Of a stretch of 64,000 bases of DNA, positions 20,877-29,387 are shown one piece after another. Each line of letters starts with the position of its first letter. Position 1 is the stretch's first letter. Where the stretch lies: the NCBI GenBank assembly GCA_002692725.1, contig NZLU01000046.1:248001-312000 (forward strand). The letters run 5' to 3'. The notes below the pieces were generated by a model. The model had not been told where the DNA came from and did not search any database. It saw only the letters and a program-made list of their open reading frames with translations. The stretch comes from Ponticaulis sp. GTDB taxonomy: Bacteria; Pseudomonadota; Alphaproteobacteria; Caulobacterales; Hyphomonadaceae. Position numbers and translations under genes: made by a program.

Positions 20877-21797
20877 ATGAGCCCGCTTGAAGACGCTCTG
20901 GAAACCTTGCGAAGAGGTGGACTGATCGGTCTGCCGACTGAAACCGTCTATGGTCTGGCAGGCGATGCAGCGCGGGCTGATACGGTCGCGAGCATATATG
21001 AGCTCAAAAATCGACCAACGTTCAATCCACTGATTGCGCATGTTTCTTCGCTCGAAATGGCAGAAGAACTTGGCCGGTTCTCCGATCTCGCACGCAAGCT
21101 TGCAGAGACTTTCTGGCCAGGGCCTCTTACGCTTGTACTGCCGGTTGCAAAGACCAATCCGGTCTGTGACTTGGCGCGCGCCGGACTGGATACGCAAGCG
21201 ATTAGATGGCCTGCCCATGAAATCGCCCAGAAGCTGATCTCAGCGTTCGGAAAGCCCGTCGTGGCGCCATCTGCAAACAAATCTGGTAAGGTCAGCCCAA
21301 CCACACGCAAGCATGTGGAGCAGGAATTCGGCACCGCCCTTACCGATATTCTGGATGGCGGCGCCTCTGTTTTGGGTCTCGAATCCACGGTCATATCGGT
21401 GTTGGGGAATGAAGCCACACTCTTGCGCATCGGAAGCCTTCCCAAGGCTGACATCGAAGCCGTTACGGGTCCGTTGAAGTCTGCGCTACTTGATGAGGAT
21501 GCTCCGAAATCGCCGGGCATGCTTTCGCGACATTATTCACCCGACGCGAAACTTCGTCTCAATGCCAGCGTTCGATCTAAACCAGATGAAGCCTATCTCG
21601 GCTTTGGTCCTTCTTCAGTGGACGCGACGATGAACCTGTCAGAAGCCGCAAACCTCACCGAAGCCGCCGCGAACCTTTATGCTATGCTCAGGACACTGGA
21701 TGAAAGCTATTCAGCAATCGCCGTTGCGCCCATTCCTGACACAGGGCTGGGAGAAGCGATAAATGACCGTCTGAGGCGTGCTGCCCTCCAAGATTAA
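20877..21797 (+). CDS. L-threonylcarbamoyladenylate synthase (Sua5/YrdC)
   Basis: 306 residues, so of the long Sua5 form: an N-terminal YrdC domain (about 1-195) plus a C-terminal Sua5 domain. Motifs are GLPTETVYGLAGDA, KNRPTFNPLIAHV, the PSANKSGKVSPTT loop and, at the domain junction, SPGMLSRHYSP. The enzyme makes threonylcarbamoyl-AMP from threonine, bicarbonate and ATP, the first step of the t6A37 modification of ANN-decoding tRNAs. It is followed 21 bases later by the FAD oxidoreductase gene on the same strand. The ATG at 20877 has no strong ribosome site. Confidence 0.94.
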   Translation: MSPLEDALETLRRGGLIGLPTETVYGLAGDAARADTVASIYELKNRPTFNPLIAHVSSLEMAEELGRFSDLARKLAETFWPGPLTLVLPVAKTNPVCDLARAGLDTQAIRWPAHEIAQKLISAFGKPVVAPSANKSGKVSPTTRKHVEQEFGTALTDILDGGASVLGLESTVISVLGNEATLLRIGSLPKADIEAVTGPLKSALLDEDAPKSPGMLSRHYSPDAKLRLNASVRSKPDEAYLGFGPSSVDATMNLSEAANLTEAAANLYAMLRTLDESYSAIAVAPIPDTGLGEAINDRLRRAALQD

Positions 21798-21818
21798 TCT
21801 ACCCCGGAAACACACACC

Positions 21819-23243
21819 ATGTCAGAATCCTCCCAAACGCTTCCCGTCGAATTTGTGACTTCCGTCAAGTCAGCTCTTGGCCCCAAAGGCTGGAGCGAAG
21901 ACCAGGACGAAATTCAGCCCTATCTGGAAGACTGGCGTGGAAATTATAAGGGATTTTCATCACTGCTGGTGAAGCCGGCTTCAACAGAAGAAGTCGCAGC
22001 TGTTCTGAAACTTTGCGACGAATATTCGGTCGCAATAACGCCGCAAGGCGGGAATACCAGTCTGGTGAATGGCGGCATTCCTTATGGTGAAGTGATCTTG
22101 TCGCTCAAGCGCCTCAATCGAATCCGATCCACAGACCCACTGAACAATTCTATCGTGGCCGAGGTCGGATGCGTTCTCACATCTATCCACGACAACGCCC
22201 TGGAGCATGATCGTTTCTTCCCATTGTCATTGGGTAGCCAGGGAACCGCGACGATCGGAGGCCTGATTTCCACCAATGCCGGAGGCGTAGCCGTTCTGCG
22301 ATATGGGATGATGCGTGACCTTCTATTGGGGTTGGAAGTTGTCACCGCCGAAGGAGAGATCTGGAACGGTTTGCGTGGGCTGAGAAAAGACAACACCGGT
22401 TACGATCTCAAACACTTGTTTGCGGGTGCAGAAGGCACGCTGGGTATTGTCACAGCCGCGTCGCTAAAACTATTTCCGGTGCCCAAGACGGCAACAGCCT
22501 GGCTGACGCTCGAAACCGTTGAAGACGCAGTCGAACTTCTGTCACTCATCCGGTCCAAAGTCGGCGACACCGTCACAAGCTTCGAACTCATGCGGAAACC
22601 GGGCGTGGAACTCGCTTGCGAAGAGATCGATACGTGTCGCGACCCGCTCCCGTCTCCTTCTCAATGGCGCGTTCTGGTTGAAATCTCCATGTCCGATGAG
22701 GCCCTGGCGGCGCAGGCACTCGAAAGCGCACTTGAAGCCGCATTTGAACGTGAACTCATCACAGATGGCGCTATCGCGACGTCACTTTCACAAGCTGAAG
22801 ATTTCTGGACCATTCGCGAGAGCTTACCACTTGTGAAGCGCGGTTTCATGAATTCGGTGAACCATGATGTATCGGTGCCCGTGTCGAGAATCGCGGAGTT
22901 CATCGACAAGAGTGAATCACTCCTGAAACGTGAAATCGGCGAGATTGAAGTCTTTGTCTTTGGTCATCTCGGAGATGGGAATCTTCATTATGCCGTCGCC
23001 GAACCTGCGAAGACTGAAAAACCGATTGTGCGTGAACGCGCAGGCGAGATCACGAACCTCGTCCATGGTCTTATCGCCGAGTTCGATGGATCCATATCGG
23101 CCGAACACGGCATCGGGCTGATGCAGCGCGATGATCTGCTGAATTATAAGTCACCCCTCGAAATCGACCTTATGCGCTCGATCAAACGGGCGCTTGACCC
23201 GAAAAACATCCTCAACCCTGGGCGTATCTTCCCTCTCGACTGA
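21819..23243 (+). CDS. FAD-binding oxidoreductase, GlcD / D-2-hydroxyacid dehydrogenase family
   Basis: 474 residues of the vanillyl-alcohol-oxidase fold. The N-terminal FAD_binding_4 domain shows TPQGGNTSLVNGG, the SLGSQGTATIGGLISTNAGG loop and DNTGYDLKHLFAGAEGTLG. The C-terminal FAD-oxidase domain has the metal/substrate residues in VFGHLGDGNLHY and SAEHGIG. Such enzymes oxidise D-2-hydroxyacids (D-lactate, glycolate, D-2-hydroxyglutarate) and pass electrons to quinone, ETF or a cytochrome. The sequence looks closest to the D-2-hydroxyglutarate/D-lactate group, but the substrate is inference. No glcE or glcF partners are adjacent. Confidence 0.9.
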   Translation: MSESSQTLPVEFVTSVKSALGPKGWSEDQDEIQPYLEDWRGNYKGFSSLLVKPASTEEVAAVLKLCDEYSVAITPQGGNTSLVNGGIPYGEVILSLKRLNRIRSTDPLNNSIVAEVGCVLTSIHDNALEHDRFFPLSLGSQGTATIGGLISTNAGGVAVLRYGMMRDLLLGLEVVTAEGEIWNGLRGLRKDNTGYDLKHLFAGAEGTLGIVTAASLKLFPVPKTATAWLTLETVEDAVELLSLIRSKVGDTVTSFELMRKPGVELACEEIDTCRDPLPSPSQWRVLVEISMSDEALAAQALESALEAAFERELITDGAIATSLSQAEDFWTIRESLPLVKRGFMNSVNHDVSVPVSRIAEFIDKSESLLKREIGEIEVFVFGHLGDGNLHYAVAEPAKTEKPIVRERAGEITNLVHGLIAEFDGSISAEHGIGLMQRDDLLNYKSPLEIDLMRSIKRALDPKNILNPGRIFPLD

Positions 23244-23320
23244 TCAAACACATCCCTGAAATCCGTCGAATCGCGGCAATTAACTCATGGGGCGACAGAA
23301 TGTCGGCGCTGGAGGGATAA

Positions 23321-24724
23321 ATGCCACTCTATCGGGATTTGAGAGACGAGCGGAAGTACACACCGGACGAGAAAGACTGGGTGTCTCGTCGCCTTCTCGA
23401 TTTGCGTGCGAGATTGAAAGAACCTGCGCCGACAGGCGTTCCAAATCGCACGCTCAGATCTTCCCTGATTGTCGGCACATGGAACATCCGGGACTTCGAC
23501 AATAATAAATACCGCAACGGACCGCGACGGCGCGAAAGCCTGCAATACATGGCGGAGATACTCTCATCTTTTGATATCTGCGCCATTCAAGAGGTGAATG
23601 AAGATCTCGAACCTCTGGAAGAAGTCGTTCGTTTGCTCGGAAAAAGCTGGCAGTATATTGCAACCGACGTTACCCAAGGCGCGTCCGGTAATCGAGAGCG
23701 AATGGCATTTGTGTTCGACACGCGAAAGGTCAGTTTCCGGAATATTGCAGGCGAAGTCGTTCTTCCCAAACACAAACTTCTCCCAAACGAACAGCAATTC
23801 GCCCGAACACCGTTCATCGTATCATTTCAGGCAGGCTGGTTCCGTTTCGCACTCTGTACGGTCCACATTTATTTCGGCCAGAATTCGAAGAACTCGGAGG
23901 GTTACCGACGGCGTGTGGATGAAATCAATTTTATCGCCGAAGAACTGGCCAGCCGAGCCAAACGTGAGGATGAAAACTATATCCTGCTGGGCGATTTCAA
24001 CATCAAAAACCCGATTGACGAGACCATGCAGGCGCTCACGAAAGCGGGCTTCATCCTGCCGCCTCAGCTGTTTCCGTCCAACATTCTGGGAAACAAATAC
24101 TATGACCAGATAGCGTTCCAGACGAAGAAAGACGAAGTGACCTTCATTTCGGCAGGTGTCTTTGACTTTTCAAAAGCTGTCTTCCTTCCGGAACATTACG
24201 AGCACTACGCCCCCATTCTGCCAAAGCGCCATCGGGATCTCAAACGCAATGGCGATCCGAAAGACGTCAAGAAGGATAAAGACTACTATAGTAGGCGCTG
24301 GCTCACCTGGCAGATGTCAGATCACTTGCCACTTTGGGTCGAACTCGCGATCGACTTTTCAGACGAACACTTGCTTCACAATCTTTCGGACGAAGCAGCA
24401 AAAAAAGGCGCTGCCGCTCAGATCGAACTCGAAGATGAAGATGGTCATGACCTCGCCATTCAGAGCGAAGTCACCGGCATTCAGATCCAGACGCCCGACG
24501 ATATAGAGGACACAGAAAAGTCTACTCCTCGCAAAACGAAAAAGCGTTCAAAACCGAGACTGCCCGACAAAGACAAAGTCGGTACAGCTCGCCCTGATCA
24601 GCCGCTGACATGGAAACTGGCCTGGCAAATTTTCAAGTTTGTCGCGTCTGGCAGAGCCGAAGAAATGAAAAAACGACGCGACAAAGAGAAAAAACAAGCA
24701 CGTCATCGCAAGAAGTCACGCTAA
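23321..24724 (+). CDS. endonuclease/exonuclease/phosphatase family protein
   Basis: 467 residues with a strong start (GGAGGGATAAATG). The EEP fold is visible: GTWNIRDFD (N-terminal Asn), the catalytic glutamate in CAIQEVNED, YILLGDFNI and the C-terminal SDHLPLWVEL with the catalytic Asp-His. These enzymes are metal-dependent nucleases or phosphodiesterases; the substrate is unknown. After the catalytic domain (ending near 345) there is an acidic then strongly lysine/arginine-rich low-complexity tail of about 120 residues, which suggests nucleic-acid or membrane contact. No signal peptide is seen. Confidence 0.88.
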   Translation: MPLYRDLRDERKYTPDEKDWVSRRLLDLRARLKEPAPTGVPNRTLRSSLIVGTWNIRDFDNNKYRNGPRRRESLQYMAEILSSFDICAIQEVNEDLEPLEEVVRLLGKSWQYIATDVTQGASGNRERMAFVFDTRKVSFRNIAGEVVLPKHKLLPNEQQFARTPFIVSFQAGWFRFALCTVHIYFGQNSKNSEGYRRRVDEINFIAEELASRAKREDENYILLGDFNIKNPIDETMQALTKAGFILPPQLFPSNILGNKYYDQIAFQTKKDEVTFISAGVFDFSKAVFLPEHYEHYAPILPKRHRDLKRNGDPKDVKKDKDYYSRRWLTWQMSDHLPLWVELAIDFSDEHLLHNLSDEAAKKGAAAQIELEDEDGHDLAIQSEVTGIQIQTPDDIEDTEKSTPRKTKKRSKPRLPDKDKVGTARPDQPLTWKLAWQIFKFVASGRAEEMKKRRDKEKKQARHRKKSR

Positions 24725-24785
24725 CCTCGTTGCTTTCTTCTCAAAACCTCGTTTTGTGTACCCTACCGGATTACTAGGAATTCCC

Positions 24786-25802
24786 ATGAAAGTCAGACCA
24801 ATCAGTCTTGCCCTGCAAGGTGGCGGTGCCCATGGCGCTTTCACATGGGGCGTTCTCGACTATCTGTTGGAAGAAGGGTCACTCGACATCAAAGCGATGA
24901 CGGCAACCTCCGCTGGGGCGATGAATGCCGTCGCACTGGTGGCCGGCTATCTGGATGGCGGTCGTGATGGCGCCCGCGAAATGTTGTCCGCATTCTGGAA
25001 GGACATTTCCGAGCGTGGCACGCCGCTTTCGGCAGCCAACAGCATCTCGCCGGCCTTCGGACCATTCACGCCTTTCGCGATGTTTCAGGCGCTTTCTCAA
25101 GTCGCAAGTCCCTACGATCTGAACCCGTTTGACTATAACCCTCTGCTTCAATCCCTACGAAAACTGATCGATTTTGAACGATTAAATGCCGAGTCAGACA
25201 TTCAGCTTTTTGTGGCCGCAACCAATGTTCAGACGGGTAAAGCCAAGATATTTCGAACGCCTGAATTGACTGAAGAGGCCATCCTGGCCTCTGCCTGCTT
25301 GCCCCAGGTGTTTCGTGCCGTAGAGATCGACAACATACCCTATTGGGACGGCGGTTATGTCGGTAATCCGTCGCTTTTTCCGCTATTCTACGCCGATGTC
25401 CCGCGCGACATGCTCATCGTTCACATTAATCCGATGAACAGAGCGAGCACACCGAAAACGGCAGCCGCAATTCTCGATCGACTGAATGAAATCACTTTCA
25501 ATGCGTCATTGATCTCGGAACTCAGATCGATCGCATTTGTACAAAAACTGCTCGACGAAAACTGGCTTGCCGACCGTATGCAGTCGAAATACCGGAAGAT
25601 CCACGTTCACGCGATCCGCGCAGACAAACAGCTCAGCAAACTGTCGATCGAATCGAAATTCGACACGAGTTGGCGGTTTCTCACCGACCTCAGAAATCGA
25701 GGACGAGACGCAGCGAAAACCTGGATCCAGACGTCCCGGAAAAAAGTTGGCAAACAATCTTCGGTCAATATTCGCGAAGAGTTTCTGGATAATCTGGATT
25801 AG
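24786..25802 (+). CDS. patatin-like phospholipase family protein
   Basis: 338 residues from the ATG at 24786, preceded by AGGAATTC. The oxyanion loop is QGGGAHGAF. The nucleophile elbow reads ATSAGAM, with Ala in place of the first Gly of the classical GxSxG. The catalytic Asp is in WDGGYVGNP. The family hydrolyses acyl esters of lipids or polyhydroxyalkanoates; the substrate here is not known. There is no signal peptide. The 3' end overlaps the convergent rsmD by 4 bases. Confidence 0.9.
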   Translation: MKVRPISLALQGGGAHGAFTWGVLDYLLEEGSLDIKAMTATSAGAMNAVALVAGYLDGGRDGAREMLSAFWKDISERGTPLSAANSISPAFGPFTPFAMFQALSQVASPYDLNPFDYNPLLQSLRKLIDFERLNAESDIQLFVAATNVQTGKAKIFRTPELTEEAILASACLPQVFRAVEIDNIPYWDGGYVGNPSLFPLFYADVPRDMLIVHINPMNRASTPKTAAAILDRLNEITFNASLISELRSIAFVQKLLDENWLADRMQSKYRKIHVHAIRADKQLSKLSIESKFDTSWRFLTDLRNRGRDAAKTWIQTSRKKVGKQSSVNIREEFLDNLD

Positions 25803-26365
25803 TCGGGTTTGTAGACGAGAAAGCTAACTTTCGTTTCCCCGTAGTCCCGGGTCTCCAGACACACCCAGTTTTCCGCCTCCGGCTCTTCTTCCTCTGGCGT
25901 TTCGATAACGGCAAGCGTTCCAGGAACAATCCAATTGCCGAGAACCAGCTGCCGGAGCGCCGGAACGACGAGTCCCTCACCATAAGGTGGGTCCAGAAAC
26001 ACCAGATTGAACGGTTCGCCGACACCATTCGGCTTCGGTCCAAGATCGGTCGCAGAACGGCGATGAATGCGCGTGTTTCCAAACAGCTGAAACGCTTCAA
26101 TATTTCTGCGAATGATACCTCGCGCACCGGCAGCAACTTCTACGAACAGACAAAAGGAGGCACCGCGTGACAGCGCCTCAAATCCAAGCGCGCCCGATCC
26201 GGCAAACAGGTCGATAACCCGCACACCTTCGATATCTGGGATGTCCGGGTTATGCGCGAGAACATTGAACACAGATTCGCGAACACGGTCGGTCGTTGGC
26301 CGTGTCTGCTTCCCTTCCGGTGCCTGAATGATGCGTCCTTTAAGCGATCCGGAAACAATACGCAT
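25799..26365 (-). CDS. rsmD: 16S rRNA (guanine(966)-N(2))-methyltransferase RsmD
   Basis: 188 residues from the ATG at 26365, where AGGTTA precedes it; the longer frame to 26404 is not needed. It begins MRIVSGSLKGRII and carries the RPTTDRVRESVFN segment, the S-adenosylmethionine-binding VIDLFAGSGALGFEALSRGA block and the catalytic LDPPYGE motif of N2-guanine methyltransferases. It methylates G966 of 16S rRNA in the small ribosomal subunit. It is divergent from tadA, with about 80 bases between the two starts. Confidence 0.94.
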   Translation of the reverse strand: MRIVSGSLKGRIIQAPEGKQTRPTTDRVRESVFNVLAHNPDIPDIEGVRVIDLFAGSGALGFEALSRGASFCLFVEVAAGARGIIRRNIEAFQLFGNTRIHRRSATDLGPKPNGVGEPFNLVFLDPPYGEGLVVPALRQLVLGNWIVPGTLAVIETPEEEEPEAENWVCLETRDYGETKVSFLVYKPD

Positions 26366-26447
26366 AGATTGGGTAACCTGATAATTGCATGATGAAGTCG
26401 ACATGGCATATCTCCATGTCCCGGAAAGTCCAGAGGTAGGCGCAAGA

Positions 26448-26924
26448 ATGGAATACGGCGAAAAAGATTATGCATACATGCGCCGGGCTTTAGAGCTGGC
26501 AGACATGGCCGCTGACAGGGATGAAGTTCCGGTAGGCGCTGTCATTGTCGATCCTGCGTCGCACACCATTATCGCGGAAGGCTATAATCGGCCGATCAGT
26601 CTCAATGATCCCACCGCCCATGCTGAAATCATTGCCCTTCGTGCAGCCGCTCATTCACTCCAGAACTACAGGCTGACCGGGCTTGACCTCTATGTTACGC
26701 TTGAGCCCTGCTCCATGTGTGCGGGAGCAATTGCCAACGCCAGAATCCGGCGCGTGGTTTTCGGCGCAGACGACATCAAAGGCGGCGCTGTGATCAGTGG
26801 AACGAAGTTCTTCGACCAGCCGACCTGTCACTGGCACCCTGAGATCCTGGGTGGCGTCCTCGCAGGACCATGTTCTGACATCCTGAAAGCCTTTTTCAGA
26901 GCCCGCCGAAAAATCACTAAATGA
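26448..26924 (+). CDS. tadA: tRNA adenosine(34) deaminase TadA
   Basis: 158 residues from the ATG at 26448, which has AGG seven bases upstream; in-frame starts at 26385 and 26403 would add a poorly conserved extension. Zinc-deaminase motifs are H58-A-E60 in PTAHAEI and C88/C91 in EPCSMCAGA. It converts A34 of tRNA-Arg(ACG) to inosine and is essential in most bacteria. The 3' end overlaps pxpC by 8 bases in convergent orientation. Confidence 0.93.
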   Translation: MEYGEKDYAYMRRALELADMAADRDEVPVGAVIVDPASHTIIAEGYNRPISLNDPTAHAEIIALRAAAHSLQNYRLTGLDLYVTLEPCSMCAGAIANARIRRVVFGADDIKGGAVISGTKFFDQPTCHWHPEILGGVLAGPCSDILKAFFRARRKITK

Positions 26925-27855
26925 GCGGCTGATCCAGCCACTCCCTATAAGCCAACCATCGAGACCTGTATCGTTCCATGGCTTCTGATGGCGACCGCTT
27001 GAGAAAGCGAATGCCAGCTCCGGGACGAATTTGCCCGAGCTGGAACCGATCGCTGCGTATGACCTGTAAAATATGCGCATACCCGCCTGTCGTCTGGGCG
27101 TCTGCCAGAAGAATAAAGGGATTGCCGCTTGGCGGACATTGCACTGTGCCCGGAAAGACAGCGGAACTCGACTTCGACTCGGAACCGGAAACGTCCAGAC
27201 TGCTGCCCTTCAATTCAATGCCCATACGGCTGGCACGTTGGGTCGCCTGAAACTCTTCTTCAAAGATTGAGATCCGACTGGCGTCTGACATCACAGAAAA
27301 ATCAGGACCTTCTGCGACCTGAAGCAGGAAGCGATCATTGAAATGGGGTCGTAACTCGAGGGGTGTCGAGATAGGTTCCGCGTTCCGGATCTCGGAAACA
27401 GATAACCGATCTCCGTCTTTCAGCGCCGCACCGCTCGCTCCCCCAAAACCGCCTGCTAGGTAGGTGGATTTCGAACCCAGAAAATCTCTCGCCTCTATTG
27501 TTCCGGATACCGCCATATAGGTCCTACAGCCACCGCGAGCCGGGCCAATCTCGAGGACATCCCCTGCTTTGGCATGCGCCGTATCGTGGAGGTCTACAGG
27601 CTCTCCAGACAGCTTCACGTCACACTCAGCACCCGCCAGTGCGAACGCCATATCGGCCTCAAATTCAAGCGTCATGCCGGTCATCGTAGTTTCGATGGCC
27701 GCCTGACTGCACGCGCCGCCCACCAGACGATTGGCAAGGGACATGGAAAGTTGATCAGCAGGCCCAGACCAGGGCACACCAAAATGCCGAAACCCGCTTC
27801 GCGGAGCGCCCTGCAAAGTTGACTGCAAGCCGGACTTTACGATCCTAAGGCTCAT
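26917..27855 (-). CDS. pxpC: 5-oxoprolinase subunit PxpC (biotin-dependent carboxyltransferase family)
   Basis: 312 residues of the allophanate-hydrolase-subunit-2 family. The start MSLRIVKSGLQSTLQGAPRS and the GVPWSGPADQLSMSLANRLVG block are typical; near the C-terminus are LADAQTTGGYAHILQV and QIRPGAGIRF. With PxpA and PxpB it forms the ATP-dependent 5-oxoprolinase that opens pyroglutamate to glutamate. The start overlaps the pxpB stop by 4 bases. Confidence 0.92.
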   Translation of the reverse strand: MSLRIVKSGLQSTLQGAPRSGFRHFGVPWSGPADQLSMSLANRLVGGACSQAAIETTMTGMTLEFEADMAFALAGAECDVKLSGEPVDLHDTAHAKAGDVLEIGPARGGCRTYMAVSGTIEARDFLGSKSTYLAGGFGGASGAALKDGDRLSVSEIRNAEPISTPLELRPHFNDRFLLQVAEGPDFSVMSDASRISIFEEEFQATQRASRMGIELKGSSLDVSGSESKSSSAVFPGTVQCPPSGNPFILLADAQTTGGYAHILQVIRSDRFQLGQIRPGAGIRFLKRSPSEAMERYRSRWLAYREWLDQPLI

Positions 27856-28484
27856 TCCTGCCCCTCACGCACCAGTCTTATCTTTCTGCCGGCTTCGAGA
27901 AGAAAGGGCTGATCCTTGCGCGCATCGAACAGATCGACTTGCACCCTCCCGATAATTGGCCAGCCTCCCGGCCCATCGAGCGCATAGGTACCGCATTTTC
28001 CATTGGCTAGTCCCAGAGACCCCGCTGGCACCCGTTTTCTTGGCTCGGCCAGTCTTGGAACCGACAAGTTTTCCGGCACACCGCCAATATAGGCAAACCC
28101 TGGTGTGAACCCCATCATGTCGACGTAAAGATCTGCTCTGCATAAAGCGTCAATCAACTGATCAGTGACCATGCCCAGGGTCTTGCAGACATCGCTCAGA
28201 TCCGGGCCATCCTTACCGCCGAACACGACTGGCAGCGTGATGATTTCGTCAATTTCTTCCTCGTTTTCAGAATTGACATCCACACGCATCAGAGATGCGC
28301 AAACCTTGTCCGGTGACATTTTCAGAGGATCAAACAGCACCGTCACGTCTTCGATTCCGTCGACGACTTCGAGCCAGTCACCAGTCCGTCTCAGCGCATT
28401 TGAAATCTGTCTTAATTCAGAGATTTTAGCGCCTGAAACCGACGCTGCATCGTCACCGGTCAATCGAACCTTTAATTGCGTCAT
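27852..28484 (-). CDS. pxpB: 5-oxoprolinase subunit PxpB
   Basis: 210 residues of the allophanate-hydrolase-subunit-1 (KipI-like) family. Typical stretches are MMGFTPGFAYIGGVPENLSVPR and the loop VPAGSLGLANGKCGTYALDGPGGWP (quoted in part for recognition). It is the second subunit of ATP-dependent 5-oxoprolinase. It begins 2 bases after the pxpA stop and overlaps pxpC, so the order pxpA-pxpB-pxpC is a single transcription unit. Confidence 0.93.
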   Translation of the reverse strand: MTQLKVRLTGDDAASVSGAKISELRQISNALRRTGDWLEVVDGIEDVTVLFDPLKMSPDKVCASLMRVDVNSENEEEIDEIITLPVVFGGKDGPDLSDVCKTLGMVTDQLIDALCRADLYVDMMGFTPGFAYIGGVPENLSVPRLAEPRKRVPAGSLGLANGKCGTYALDGPGGWPIIGRVQVDLFDARKDQPFLLEAGRKIRLVREGQE

Positions 28485-28486
28485 GC

Positions 28487-29233
28487 CTATCCCAACTCAA
28501 AACCTGCAGTCGACAAGGCCTCGCGTATCGCTCGCGTTGCCTTTTGTGCGCCTCGCGTATCGCCGTGAACACAAATCGTTCGAGCATTGACCGCCATTAC
28601 CTCACCATTGCGCGTTGTGACCGAACCCTTTGCCAGCGCGAGCGCCTGTTTCATTTGATCAACTTCGGTTTCCAGCACAGCGCCATCTTCGGAGCGAGGT
28701 GTCAGAGAACCATCAGCCTCATAGGATCGATCTGCAAACCCCTCCCCCCAAAACATAAGTCCTGCGGCTTCAGCTGCCGTCTGCACATGGCTTTCTGGAA
28801 GTCCGACAATCCGGGCAATGCCGCACTCTCGGGTAACAGAGACCACAAGCTCCGCCAGTTCCTCGGATTGCGCTGCCGCATTGTAGAGCGCGCCATGTGG
28901 TTTCAAATGGCTGAGCTCAACTTGTTGTTCCTTCGCAACCGCCTGCAGCTGGCGAACCTGGTCAAGCAGACTACTTCGCAGCGCATCCAGAGAGATGTCG
29001 ATCTCCCGACGGCCAAACCCTTCCCGGTCTGGATAGGATGGGTGCGCACCGGCATTCACCCCGTTCAGTTTCGCAAGGCGCAACGTCTCCCGCATGCTGT
29101 CAGAGTCACCGGCGTGACCACCACAAGCGATATTGCAGGACGTCACGGCCTCGAGAATGGACGCATCAAGCGTGCGACCAGTCTCCCCGGGAAGTTCTCC
29201 TATATCGGCATTGAGATCGATCAGTCTGGACAT
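28487..29233 (-). CDS. pxpA: 5-oxoprolinase subunit PxpA (LamB/YcsF family)
   Basis: 248 residues from the ATG at 29233, where family members begin (M-S-R-LIDLNADIGE). The frame extends to 29299 but without support. Key motifs are DLNADIGE, SCNIACGGHAGD, GAHPSYPDREGFGRR and HLKPHGALYN, all typical of the LamB/YcsF metal-binding fold. It opens the pxpABC operon for breakdown of 5-oxoproline, a damage product of glutamine and glutathione. Its promoter lies in 29234-29387, shared with the divergent amidohydrolase gene. Confidence 0.94.
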   Translation of the reverse strand: MSRLIDLNADIGELPGETGRTLDASILEAVTSCNIACGGHAGDSDSMRETLRLAKLNGVNAGAHPSYPDREGFGRREIDISLDALRSSLLDQVRQLQAVAKEQQVELSHLKPHGALYNAAAQSEELAELVVSVTRECGIARIVGLPESHVQTAAEAAGLMFWGEGFADRSYEADGSLTPRSEDGAVLETEVDQMKQALALAKGSVTTRNGEVMAVNARTICVHGDTRGAQKATRAIREALSTAGFELG

Positions 29234-29387
29234 AGCACAAGCTGGAAATTTCTTTGTTCTGAAGCGCCTGACGCTATCAGTTATTTTCTCTGAGGTCATC
29301 GCCTCGCAGGTAATTCACCTGTTCAGGGGATTGCCAATTCTCTTTGGATTTTCTGATATGCCAAGAAAAGTCGGAGGGACGCTCAAA

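Noticed and set aside
29133-29387. Extended start of the amidohydrolase gene
   Set aside because: The ATG at 29388 has a strong GGAGG site and begins a lipoprotein signal peptide; the extension overlaps pxpA.
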